DNA of 5,812 bases from positions 1-5,812 of the forward strand of contig JAISFK010000436.1 of assembly GCA_031263625.1 (NCBI GenBank), in the 5' to 3' direction. The notes below the pieces were generated by a model. It was not told where the DNA came from. It did not search any database and saw only the letters and a list, made by a program, of their open reading frames with translations. Made by a program: the position numbers and the translations under genes. Of this stretch, positions 1-5,697 are shown one piece after another (positions within the stretch are counted from its first letter, which is position 1; each line of letters opens with the position of its first letter). This stretch comes from Clostridiales bacterium. Lineage in GTDB: Bacteria; Bacillota; Clostridia; WRLR01.

Positions 1-2
1 TG

Positions 3-1256
3 GCGACGTTCAAGGACGTGTTCCCGGACTACGAGGACGCGCTGCTCAACATCTGCCGCGAGGGGCTGGCCCTGGGGGTCACGGTCGTGGCGACCGCGAA
101 GCAGACGTCCGGGCTGAGCTACAGGTACATGAGCAACTTCGCGACGCGCCTCGCCTTCTGCTGTACGGAGGCCAGCGAGTACGGCAGCATATTCGACAGG
201 TGCCAGATCCGCCCGAAGAACTTGCAGGGGCGCGGGCTGGTGTCGGTTGACAAGACGGTGTACGAGTACCAAGCGTTCCTGCCGTTCGACGGCCTCCCGG
301 CCAGCGCCGCCGCAGGCGCCAACGTCGCTGCAGGCGCCGTAGCCGCCGGCGGCGCGGAAGAGCGGCGCAGCGAGAGCAGGCGCATCGAGCAGGCGAAGGC
401 TTTCATGGCGCGGATCGCCTCGGCATATGGCGGCGAGCGCGCCCGGCCAGTCCCGTCCATCCCGCCCGTGCTGACGGAGGACTGGTGGAAGCGCGAGGCT
501 CGCGGCTTTGGCGCCTACGCCGTCCCGGTCGGCCTGACGTACAGCGAGATCGAGCCGGTGACAGTTGATCTCGCCCGCGTCGGATCCGTCGGCATATGCG
601 GGCGGGAGGGCTCCGGCAAGAGCGGCCTGCTGCGCACCGTGCTGAGGCACCTGCAGCGGCACGTGTTCGACATGCCCTGCGAGGCGCACCTGATCGACGG
701 CTACGACCGGCAGCTCGCCGAGTTCGGGGCCTTCGGCTTCGTGGAGCGGCTGACGGTTGACGCGGCGGAGTTCGAGGGCGTCGTGCAGAGGTTCGGCGAC
801 GCCGCAAAGGAGCGCATGGGGATCTTGCGCGACGGCGGCAGCATCGAAAGCGAGCCGCTGCTGCTGTGCGTCGTGCAGAACCGACAGGTGTTCGCGGCCG
901 GAGCGGTGGACAAGGCGGCGTGCGAGCTGTTCAGAAAGCTGCTGGCCGATGCGCGGCAGCTGAAAATCTGCTTCATATTCTCGGACGTGGAGAACAGCCA
1001 GGAGTACTCGCCGCCCGAAATGCTGAGGATCGCGAGGGACTTCGGCATGTTTTTCCTGCTGGACGATCTGGCGAACATAAGGCTGTTCGGGACGGGCAAG
1101 TTCTCGCCGGGCGACCTGAAGGCGCACAAAAAGCCCATCGCGCTCGGCGACGGCTACGTGTGCGACGCCAGGGGCGGCCTTGATAAAGTAAAGCTGGTGA
1201 AATGCGACAAGAGCGACAAGAACGACAAGAGCGATAAGAGCGAAGGGAGCGCGTGA
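3..1256 (+). CDS. essC: EssC/YukBA-type FtsK/SpoIIIE ATPase of a type VII secretion system, C-terminal part (5' end outside window)
   Basis: This is the 3' part of the membrane-anchored motor that drives T7SSb export. The frame is open to the left edge (codons from position 3), so the GTG at 18 is an internal Val. The first ~95 residues match the end of ATPase domain 2: a 'LGVTVVATAKQTSG' strand, a 'SNFATRLAF' segment and the 'GRGLV' turn. An Ala-rich linker (about 300-470) leads to domain 3, which has a canonical Walker A GREGSGKS at 600-623 and ends in the typical 'KKPIALGDGYV' segment near 1129-1161. The strand expected to carry Walker B (858-887, LLLCVVQNRQ) lacks the usual acidic pair, so domain 3 may bind but hydrolyse ATP poorly. 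The protein closes with a DKS-repeat tail instead of stopping at the ATPase fold. It is followed after 1 base by a WXG100-like substrate gene, the normal T7SS context. A conjugative or DNA-translocating FtsK is less likely because two ATPase domains occur in tandem beside a WXG protein. Confidence 0.9.
   Translation, partial: ATFKDVFPDYEDALLNICREGLALGVTVVATAKQTSGLSYRYMSNFATRLAFCCTEASEYGSIFDRCQIRPKNLQGRGLVSVDKTVYEYQAFLPFDGLPASAAAGANVAAGAVAAGGAEERRSESRRIEQAKAFMARIASAYGGERARPVPSIPPVLTEDWWKREARGFGAYAVPVGLTYSEIEPVTVDLARVGSVGICGREGSGKSGLLRTVLRHLQRHVFDMPCEAHLIDGYDRQLAEFGAFGFVERLTVDAAEFEGVVQRFGDAAKERMGILRDGGSIESEPLLLCVVQNRQVFAAGAVDKAACELFRKLLADARQLKICFIFSDVENSQEYSPPEMLRIARDFGMFFLLDDLANIRLFGTGKFSPGDLKAHKKPIALGDGYVCDARGGLDKVKLVKCDKSDKNDKSDKSEGSA
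1206..1241 (+). repeat. Four 9-bp tandem units encoding the EssC C-terminal DKS/DKN tail
   Basis: Four in-frame copies of a 9-bp unit (gacaagagc, gacaagaac, gacaagagc, gataagagc) encode DKS-DKN-DKS-DKS. The tail is strongly charged and probably disordered. Copy number could change by slippage without breaking the frame. It ends directly at the ribosome binding site of the next gene. Confidence 0.85.
1242..1249 (+). promoter_or_regulatory. Ribosome binding site of the WXG-peptidase gene, inside essC coding sequence
   Basis: GAAGGGAG lies 8 bases before the ATG at 1258 and forms the last codons of essC. With only one base between the essC stop and this ATG, translation of the two genes is probably coupled. 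The site supports ATG 1258 as the true start. Confidence 0.7.
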
Positions 1257-1257
1257 C

Positions 1258-2274
1258 ATGGCAGAGGGCGTAAGGCATCTCGACACAAAGAGCTTCAACG
1301 ACACCATATCCGCATACGCGAATTGCATGGCGCAGTTCGGCGGCATCGTTGAAGGGGTCAACGCGGCCGCGAGCGCGATCCTCGGCTGCTGGAAGGGCAG
1401 GGGGCGTGACGCTTTCGCGAAGGACTGCGAGCAGGTGCGGCGCAATCTCGGCGACATATCGGACATCATGGCCGACATCCGCGACGCGCTCGCCGAGGCG
1501 CGTGACGCGTACATGCAGACCGACTCCGAGCTGTCAACGGCCTATGCGGGCGCCGGCGGCGCGGGAGCGGCGGGAGTAGCTGGCGCGGCGGCAGGTGGCG
1601 CGGCAGGCGCGGCGGGAGTATTTGGCGCGGTGGGCGGCGGGATAGGCTATGGAAATGGGCAAGGCGCGAGCGGCAATGCGGAACCCATCATGATGGAGTT
1701 CGTGGGCGGCAGGCTCGTCCCGGCAACCAATGACGAGAAGCAGCCCACATGCAAACCCACATACAAAATGGCAAACAATTTCAGCGACAATTTTTTGTAT
1801 AATCAAAATGATTACGAACACGACGCGGACGGCGATTCATACCGTAATGGCGGCAGAAACGTGGCGTGTACGGTCACGGCCGAGCTGATGGCCTGGTCAA
1901 TGATGCACAATGCGCGCCTTACACCCGATCAGGTGACGTCCGGGTGGGGTTGGGATGCCACAAATGGATGCAATGTCACCAAGTGGAATTACACAGACCC
2001 TGGCTACGAGCGGAACGAAGATGTGTCGCAGGCTGAGACATTGCGGTATTCGTACAATAAACTGCAAGAAGGCAAACCCACGCTGATTCGTGTCAGCAAC
2101 GACGGCGGTCATTCGATTGTGGTGGTCGGGGTGCATCCCGCTGCGGATCCATTGAATCTGCAGCCGTCCGACTTCATTGTCGCCGACCCGTATGGCGCCC
2201 AGATTAAGAGCCTCAGCGATGGTTATACAATAGCCGAGGCCGCGATTGGCCACTTTATCAGGATTCCGAAATAG
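1258..2274 (+). CDS. T7SS substrate: WXG100-like domain fused to a papain/C39-like cysteine peptidase
   Basis: This is a predicted secreted peptidase effector of the neighbouring T7SS. Residues 1-95 form a helical hairpin with a WKG turn at 45-47 (WXG signature) and Y85-MQT-D89, a match to the YxxxD/E export signal, just after helix 2. Residues 96-140 are an Ala/Gly linker. Residues about 165-338 look like a C39/papain-type peptidase: Cys204 at the start of a helix (NVACTVTAELM), His285 in GGHSIVVVGV and Asp310 in FIVADPYG, giving Cys-His-Asp in family order with the typical 'GH-strand' and 'DP' contexts. An oxyanion Gln is not obvious; Asn197 or Asn201 could serve. The C-terminal module is AT-richer than the rest (about 44% GC by hand count over 1741-1860 against about 68% over 1381-1500), which suggests a swapped-in domain. 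No recognisable immunity gene follows. It could be an antibacterial or host-directed toxin, or a processing peptidase for other exported proteins. The domain reading is by eye; the WXG part is firmer than the peptidase part. Confidence 0.8.
   Translation: MAEGVRHLDTKSFNDTISAYANCMAQFGGIVEGVNAAASAILGCWKGRGRDAFAKDCEQVRRNLGDISDIMADIRDALAEARDAYMQTDSELSTAYAGAGGAGAAGVAGAAAGGAAGAAGVFGAVGGGIGYGNGQGASGNAEPIMMEFVGGRLVPATNDEKQPTCKPTYKMANNFSDNFLYNQNDYEHDADGDSYRNGGRNVACTVTAELMAWSMMHNARLTPDQVTSGWGWDATNGCNVTKWNYTDPGYERNEDVSQAETLRYSYNKLQEGKPTLIRVSNDGGHSIVVVGVHPAADPLNLQPSDFIVADPYGAQIKSLSDGYTIAEAAIGHFIRIPK
1567..1635 (+). repeat. Imperfect tandem duplication in the Ala/Gly linker of the WXG-peptidase
   Basis: The 12-mer gcggcgggagta occurs at 1567-1578 and 1609-1620, a spacing of 42 bp. 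The bases after each copy are also similar (gctggcgcggcgg and tttggcgcggtgg). The unit encodes AAGV followed by Gly/Ala residues, so the linker between secretion and peptidase domains seems to have grown by in-frame duplication. Confidence 0.6.
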
Positions 2275-2297
2275 GAGGATCCCGAAAAATAAGGAGG
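2260..2297 (+). repeat. Imperfect tandem duplication spanning the end of the peptidase gene and the next ribosome binding site
   Basis: The 3' end of the peptidase gene, AGGATTCCGAAA (2260-2271, coding RIPK) followed by the stop and GGAGG, is repeated as AGGATCCCGAAA (2276-2287) followed by AATAAGGAGG. The copies differ by one base in the first 12 and by small A insertions after it, and share the AGG at 2276-2278. Each copy ends in a GGAGG Shine-Dalgarno core; only the second is well placed for the ATG at 2307. Confidence 0.7.
2291..2297 (+). promoter_or_regulatory. Ribosome binding site of the coiled-coil gene
   Basis: AAGGAGG sits 9 bases before the ATG at 2307 and decides that start. A second GGAGG at 2274-2278 is 28 bases away from the ATG, too far to serve it. 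The start context GCCACATGG is identical at the TPR gene (4201-4209). Confidence 0.85.
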
Positions 2298-2306
2298 TTT
2301 TGCCAC

Positions 2307-2774
2307 ATGGCAAGCTTGGATTCGCTGCGCGGCGATCTCAATTATTGGAACAGTCAGATTAACAGCCTGAACGACGAGTTGCGCAGGCTCAGGAGGCGCC
2401 AGGGCGACGTGGAAGCGGTGAGAAGCGCCCTCAGCTCCACCGTCGGCAGCAATTCGGGCGACGTGAACGGCAAGCTGCGCTCGGCGGGCGGCAAGCTCGG
2501 CAGCGCGATAGGCTATTCCGGCAAGGACGGCCAGATTGGCGCCATACTGTCCGGCAAGGACGAGCGCGGGCTGGGCTCGGACGGCAACGCGACATCCTCC
2601 GACGGGGAGTTGCAGCGCGAGCTGGGCGACATCGGCCGAAAAATCGGCGAAAGGCAAAGCGCGCTGGCCAACGCCGAGCGGCGCGCCGCCGAAACCAGAG
2701 CCGCGATCGCCGCGGAGGAACGGCGGCTCGAGGACGAGCGCCGCAGAGCCGAGGAGGAGCGGCGCCGGCGCTAG
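2307..2774 (+). CDS. Small coiled-coil protein, probable T7SS secretion partner (DUF5082-like in character)
   Basis: This 155-residue protein has no signal peptide or membrane segment. Residues 4-45 form an amphipathic helix with coiled-coil spacing (LNYWNSQINSLNDELRRL). Residues 46-95 are Gly/Ser-rich and include YSGKD (70-74), formally a YxxxD match but outside a helical hairpin, so of doubtful meaning. Residues 98-155 are a second long helix ending in a highly charged Glu/Arg stretch. The plan of helix, flexible middle and helix recalls the small partner proteins (DUF5082/YwqH-type, Lap-type) encoded just upstream of LXG effectors in Bacillota, and the gene sits directly before a large candidate effector. 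By position it could instead be the immunity or chaperone protein for the peptidase upstream. The family assignment rests on architecture, not on a recognised signature. Confidence 0.6.
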   Translation: MASLDSLRGDLNYWNSQINSLNDELRRLRRRQGDVEAVRSALSSTVGSNSGDVNGKLRSAGGKLGSAIGYSGKDGQIGAILSGKDERGLGSDGNATSSDGELQRELGDIGRKIGERQSALANAERRAAETRAAIAAEERRLEDERRRAEEERRRR

Positions 2775-2784
2775 GCAACAGCAG

Positions 2785-2821
2785 AAACAGGCAAAACAGG
2801 CAAGAACAGGCAAAACAGGCA
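2785..2821 (+). repeat. T-free spacer with four tandem copies of AAACAGGCA
   Basis: Units lie at 2785-2793, 2794-2802, 2803-2812 (one extra base, AGAACAGGCA) and 2813-2821. The whole 63-base spacer from 2775 to 2837 contains no T on this strand. The array ends directly at the ribosome binding site of the next gene, so copy number could alter mRNA structure or spacing at its translation start. Confidence 0.85.
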
Positions 2822-2822
2822 G

Positions 2823-2829
2823 AAAGGAG
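2823..2829 (+). promoter_or_regulatory. Ribosome binding site of the hydrophobic candidate effector
   Basis: AAAGGAG lies 8 bases before the ATG at 2838, directly after the 9-bp tandem repeats. It supports ATG 2838 as the start. Confidence 0.75.
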
Positions 2830-2837
2830 CAGCGGCA

Positions 2838-4151
2838 ATGGTTCTTACACTGCGGTACGGCGATCTGTCCGGCGCGGCATCCGAATCCGGCAGGCTCGCG
2901 GACGAGCTGGGGCAGTATTGCGACGACCTCAGCCGAAAGGTTCAGCAGAAAATGCACTCAGTCGAGGGCGGCATGTCGTCCTACCTGAACGGCGCGGACT
3001 ACTACGTCAATCAGAAGATCCGACAGCTCTGCGTCCGCGAGACGAACGCCCGCGCCCTGTCGTCCCGGACGCAGGCGCTGCTGGACACGGCCAGGCGCGT
3101 GGACATCGATGTCGAGAGAACGATACAGAATAACCGCAAGGCGTTCTTCGATAAAAACCCTGAGCTGAGGTCGCCGGAGGGGCAAAAGTCGCTCTGGGAG
3201 TTTTTGTGCGGCGTCGGGAGCGCCGTCGGAGACGCTTTTGCGGGAGGGCTGGGAGGAATAATCAATGGCGTCGTCGAGCTGGGCGAGCGGATCAAAGGCG
3301 CGGCCGCAGCGCTTTGGGACGGCATCGTGGAAGCGTGGAACGACGGCTGGCTGAAAACAGTCGTGACAATCGTCGCCGGGGTGGCCGTCGGCATAGCCTG
3401 CGTCATGACGGGCGGCTTGCTTGCCGTTGTCGGCGCGGGAATATTGGCAGGTCTGGGAGGGCAAATTTTCAGCGACGTCCTGAGCGGCGAGATGTCCTCG
3501 TGGGAGTCCTACGCCGGTTCCGCGATCGGCGGCGGCGTCGGTTTTCTGGCGACTGCGGCGGGCGGGCCCGTCCTTGGCGCGGCTGTGAGCGGGGCGCTGT
3601 CCTCGTTTGCCACCGGCGCGCTGGAAAACATGACCGGCAAGTCGCACAAATCGCTCGGCGAGCTGCTGGTCGGCGCCGCAGTGAGCGCGACGGTCGGCGC
3701 GGTCTTGGGATTGTGCCTGGACAAGGTTGCGAAGCTGCCCATCGTCCAAAACGCGGTAAAATCAGCCAACAATGCGCTGGCGAAAATTTTTACTGCCGGC
3801 GCCGCAAAGACTGGCATATTCACCGGGAGCGGCAGCTTTGTCGCGGTGCTCAAGCGAGAGCTGACGTATCAGATAAGGAGCGGCTGGACGAAGCAGATCA
3901 CCGGGAAAATGCTGTACAAGGGGCTTGTCGCGGGAACGCTGTATTCATTCGGCGAGGGAATAAAAAACAGGCTGGAGGACTTTGCGTCGGAGTTTGTTTT
4001 GACGCAGCTCGACAGCCAGATCCTTCAGAGGTTCAGGCAAGGCTATTACATTCCGCCCGCATATGTGCCAAAATACGTCATGCCCAGGAGCTTCGCCAAA
4101 GAGTACAGGGCCTTTGCCGGCGGCGGGGGCGGCGTGCTGTACGGGTTTTAG
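2838..4151 (+). CDS. Candidate T7SS effector: helical N-terminal domain plus Gly-rich membrane-active region
   Basis: I do not recognise a named family. Residues 1-115 are charged and helical (GRLADELGQYCDDLSRKV; later TQALLDTARRVDIDVERT), like the N-terminal export domains of LXG/WXG-type T7SS proteins, without a clear WXG or a YxxxD/E there. Residues 120-165 are amphipathic. Residues 173-212, 224-258 and 274-295 are hydrophobic and rich in Gly, Ala and Val with GxxxG-type spacing. Residues 300-437 are mixed and end in a GGGGG stretch before a five-residue tail, VLYGF. There is no N-terminal signal peptide and no visible nuclease, deaminase or lipase motif. The pattern fits either the hydrophobic 'pretoxin' region of polymorphic toxins or a membrane-depolarising effector such as staphylococcal TspA, which carries glycine zippers. 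The coiled-coil gene upstream would be its partner. A structural membrane component of the secretion machine is an alternative, less likely given the WXG-like front end. The start is fixed by the AAAGGAG site. Confidence 0.7.
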   Translation: MVLTLRYGDLSGAASESGRLADELGQYCDDLSRKVQQKMHSVEGGMSSYLNGADYYVNQKIRQLCVRETNARALSSRTQALLDTARRVDIDVERTIQNNRKAFFDKNPELRSPEGQKSLWEFLCGVGSAVGDAFAGGLGGIINGVVELGERIKGAAAALWDGIVEAWNDGWLKTVVTIVAGVAVGIACVMTGGLLAVVGAGILAGLGGQIFSDVLSGEMSSWESYAGSAIGGGVGFLATAAGGPVLGAAVSGALSSFATGALENMTGKSHKSLGELLVGAAVSATVGAVLGLCLDKVAKLPIVQNAVKSANNALAKIFTAGAAKTGIFTGSGSFVAVLKRELTYQIRSGWTKQITGKMLYKGLVAGTLYSFGEGIKNRLEDFASEFVLTQLDSQILQRFRQGYYIPPAYVPKYVMPRSFAKEYRAFAGGGGGVLYGF

Positions 4152-4165
4152 CCGCAGCTGGCGGC
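4151..4165 (+). other. Small hairpin at the stop codon of the candidate effector gene
   Basis: GCCGC-AGCTG-GCGGC is a perfect 5-bp stem with a 5-base loop, starting at the last base of the stop codon. No T-run follows, so it is not a convincing intrinsic terminator; at most it may pause the polymerase or protect the upstream transcript. Confidence 0.35.
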
Positions 4166-4189
4166 ATAAGGGACTGCTTGAAATAGCAT

Positions 4190-4196
4190 AGGAGGG
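4190..4196 (+). promoter_or_regulatory. Ribosome binding site of the TPR gene
   Basis: AGGAGGG lies 9 bases before the ATG at 4206, in the GCCACATGG start context also seen at 2302-2310. Confidence 0.85.
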
Positions 4197-4205
4197 AACG
4201 GCCAC

Positions 4206-5678
4206 ATGGAAAATACGACGGCGAAACTATCAGAAAACCTGTCCGCGCGGGAGCATCTGACGCAGGGGTCGATGCTCGCGGGCCAGGGCAAGCACGAGGC
4301 GGCGCTCGCCTGCTTCGACAGGGCCGAGCGCGAGGATCCGATGGACATCAACGTCTACCTGTCAAAGGGCGTCGCCTGCGCGAGCCTCGGCAGGCTCGAC
4401 GAGGCGAGGGCGCAGTTCGAGAAGGCGCTCAAGCTCAACCGCTCCTCTGGGCTGGCGCACTTCCACCTCGGCAGCGTCGCGCTGCTGCAGGGCGACACGG
4501 CGCTCGGCCTCGAGCACTACAGCAAGGCAGCCGCGAACGGCTACGACGACGCGCAGCTGCACTACAGCATGGGACTGCTCCACGAGGAGAACGGCGAGGC
4601 GGACATGGCTATCCGCAGCTACGCCAAGGCGATCAGGCGCGACGCGATGCGCGCGGACATACGCGTCCGCAAGGCCCGCCTCCTGCTGCAGCTGGAGCGC
4701 TTTCCCGAGGCGCTGCAGGCGCTCGACGAGCTGCTGCTCGTCTGCCCCGACGCCTACGAGGGCTACCACCTCAAATTCGCGGCGCTGATGCGGCAAAAGC
4801 AGCCCGCGAAGGCGGGGGAGGTGTTGGACGGCGCGGCGGAGCTGTTCCCGGACGAACCGGGGCTGGCCTTTGACAGGGCGGCGCTGCTCGCCGGGCAGGG
4901 CAGGCCCGACGACGCGCTCGCGGCGCTGGACGCGCTCGAAAGCGCGCTGGAGGCCGGTGGCACGGTGCCTGCCGATGGCGCGGCAGACGGAGCAAACGGC
5001 GCGGCAGACGGAGCCAGCGGTATAGCTCCTGTCGCCATCGCGGCAGAAGCAGCCGGCGCTGCGGCGGGAGCGGACGGCGCGCCGGCGCTGGCGCCGGACG
5101 ATGTGGTGCGCCGCCGAATATATTTGGAGCGGGCGCAGATATGCGCCACCAGGGAAGACGTGCCGTCGGCCATTGCCGCGCTGGAGCGGGCGAAGGCGCT
5201 GTCGGAGGCCGCAGGCCGCTTCGACGCCGAGGCGGCGTTCCTGCTCGCGAACTGCCACCTGTCCGCGGAGGAATACGGCAAGGTGCTGGGCTGCGCCCGC
5301 CAGCTGCTCGAAAAGGCGGGGGACGGGTACATCAAGGAGACGGCGCGCTACTTTGAGCCGCTCGCGCTGAAAATGCTCGGGCGCATGGACGAGGCGCTGC
5401 CGCTGTACAAGAGCGCGATCGGCGAGTTCCGCAGCCAGTCGCTCGCCAATCCGGGCAACCTCGACGCCTACATGCTGCGCGCGATGTGCTTGCGCGACAC
5501 GGGGGAGTTCGACAAGGCGCTCGAGCTCGCCGAATACGTCATGGCGCTCCAGCCGGAGCGCGCGGAGCCGCGCCTGCTCAAGGCGGCCGTGCTGGAAGCG
5601 CTCGGGCGCGATGGCGAGGCTGGCGACGAGGCCAAGGCCGCGAGCGCCATGCTGCCGAAAGAGCCGCTGGCGAAATAG
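4206..5678 (+). CDS. Tetratricopeptide repeat (TPR) protein with an Ala-rich insert
   Basis: This is a 490-residue soluble protein made almost entirely of 34-residue TPR units, a helical scaffold for protein-protein contacts. Repeats with the usual G8/A20/F or Y24/A27/P32 positions start near residues 14, 48, 82, 116, 150, 184 and 218; a second set lies near 303, 338, 376, 420 and 454. Between them, residues 250-298 form an Ala/Gly/Asp-rich linker containing the repeat GAADGAN/GAADGAS. There is no signal peptide or membrane segment, so a cytoplasmic location is likely. The partner cannot be read from sequence. Its place in the same transcription unit as essC and secreted substrates suggests a scaffold or chaperone role in secretion, or a regulatory role. 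It could also be an unrelated downstream gene, since TPR proteins are common. Codon use is GC-rich and uniform outside the linker, and the start is supported by AGGAGGG. Confidence 0.9.
   Translation: MENTTAKLSENLSAREHLTQGSMLAGQGKHEAALACFDRAEREDPMDINVYLSKGVACASLGRLDEARAQFEKALKLNRSSGLAHFHLGSVALLQGDTALGLEHYSKAAANGYDDAQLHYSMGLLHEENGEADMAIRSYAKAIRRDAMRADIRVRKARLLLQLERFPEALQALDELLLVCPDAYEGYHLKFAALMRQKQPAKAGEVLDGAAELFPDEPGLAFDRAALLAGQGRPDDALAALDALESALEAGGTVPADGAADGANGAADGASGIAPVAIAAEAAGAAAGADGAPALAPDDVVRRRIYLERAQICATREDVPSAIAALERAKALSEAAGRFDAEAAFLLANCHLSAEEYGKVLGCARQLLEKAGDGYIKETARYFEPLALKMLGRMDEALPLYKSAIGEFRSQSLANPGNLDAYMLRAMCLRDTGEFDKALELAEYVMALQPERAEPRLLKAAVLEALGRDGEAGDEAKAASAMLPKEPLAK
4977..5014 (+). 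repeat. 17-bp direct repeat with 21-bp period inside the TPR linker
   Basis: The 17-mer ggcgcggcagacggagc occurs at 4977-4993 and 4998-5014. The 21-bp period is seven codons, giving GAADGAN then GAADGAS, an in-frame duplication that lengthens the linker between the two TPR blocks. Confidence 0.8.
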
Positions 5679-5697
5679 GCGAAGAAGGACATGCGGA

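Noticed and set aside
18..20. GTG at 18 as the true start of the first gene
   Set aside because: The frame is open to the window edge, there is no ribosome binding site before it, and the homologous ATPase domain clearly begins further upstream.
247..252. TTGACA resembling a -35 box inside essC
   Set aside because: No -10 box at proper spacing and it lies within conserved coding sequence.
1798..1803. Perfect TATAAT inside the AT-rich part of the peptidase gene
   Set aside because: No TTGACA-like box about 17 bases upstream and no gene start nearby; it fits the local AT-rich composition.
2785..2821. CRISPR-like or phage attachment repeat
   Set aside because: Units are only 9 bp with no spacers, and there is no integrase or cas gene in the window.
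2223..3749. Minus-strand open frames of 244 and 263 codons opposite genes 3 and 4
   Set aside because: No credible ribosome binding site or domain; they overlap + strand genes that have strong start signals and sensible architecture.
4151..4180. Intrinsic terminator after the candidate effector gene
   Set aside because: The hairpin has only 5 pairs and no following T-run, and the TPR gene starts 54 bases on with its own ribosome binding site.
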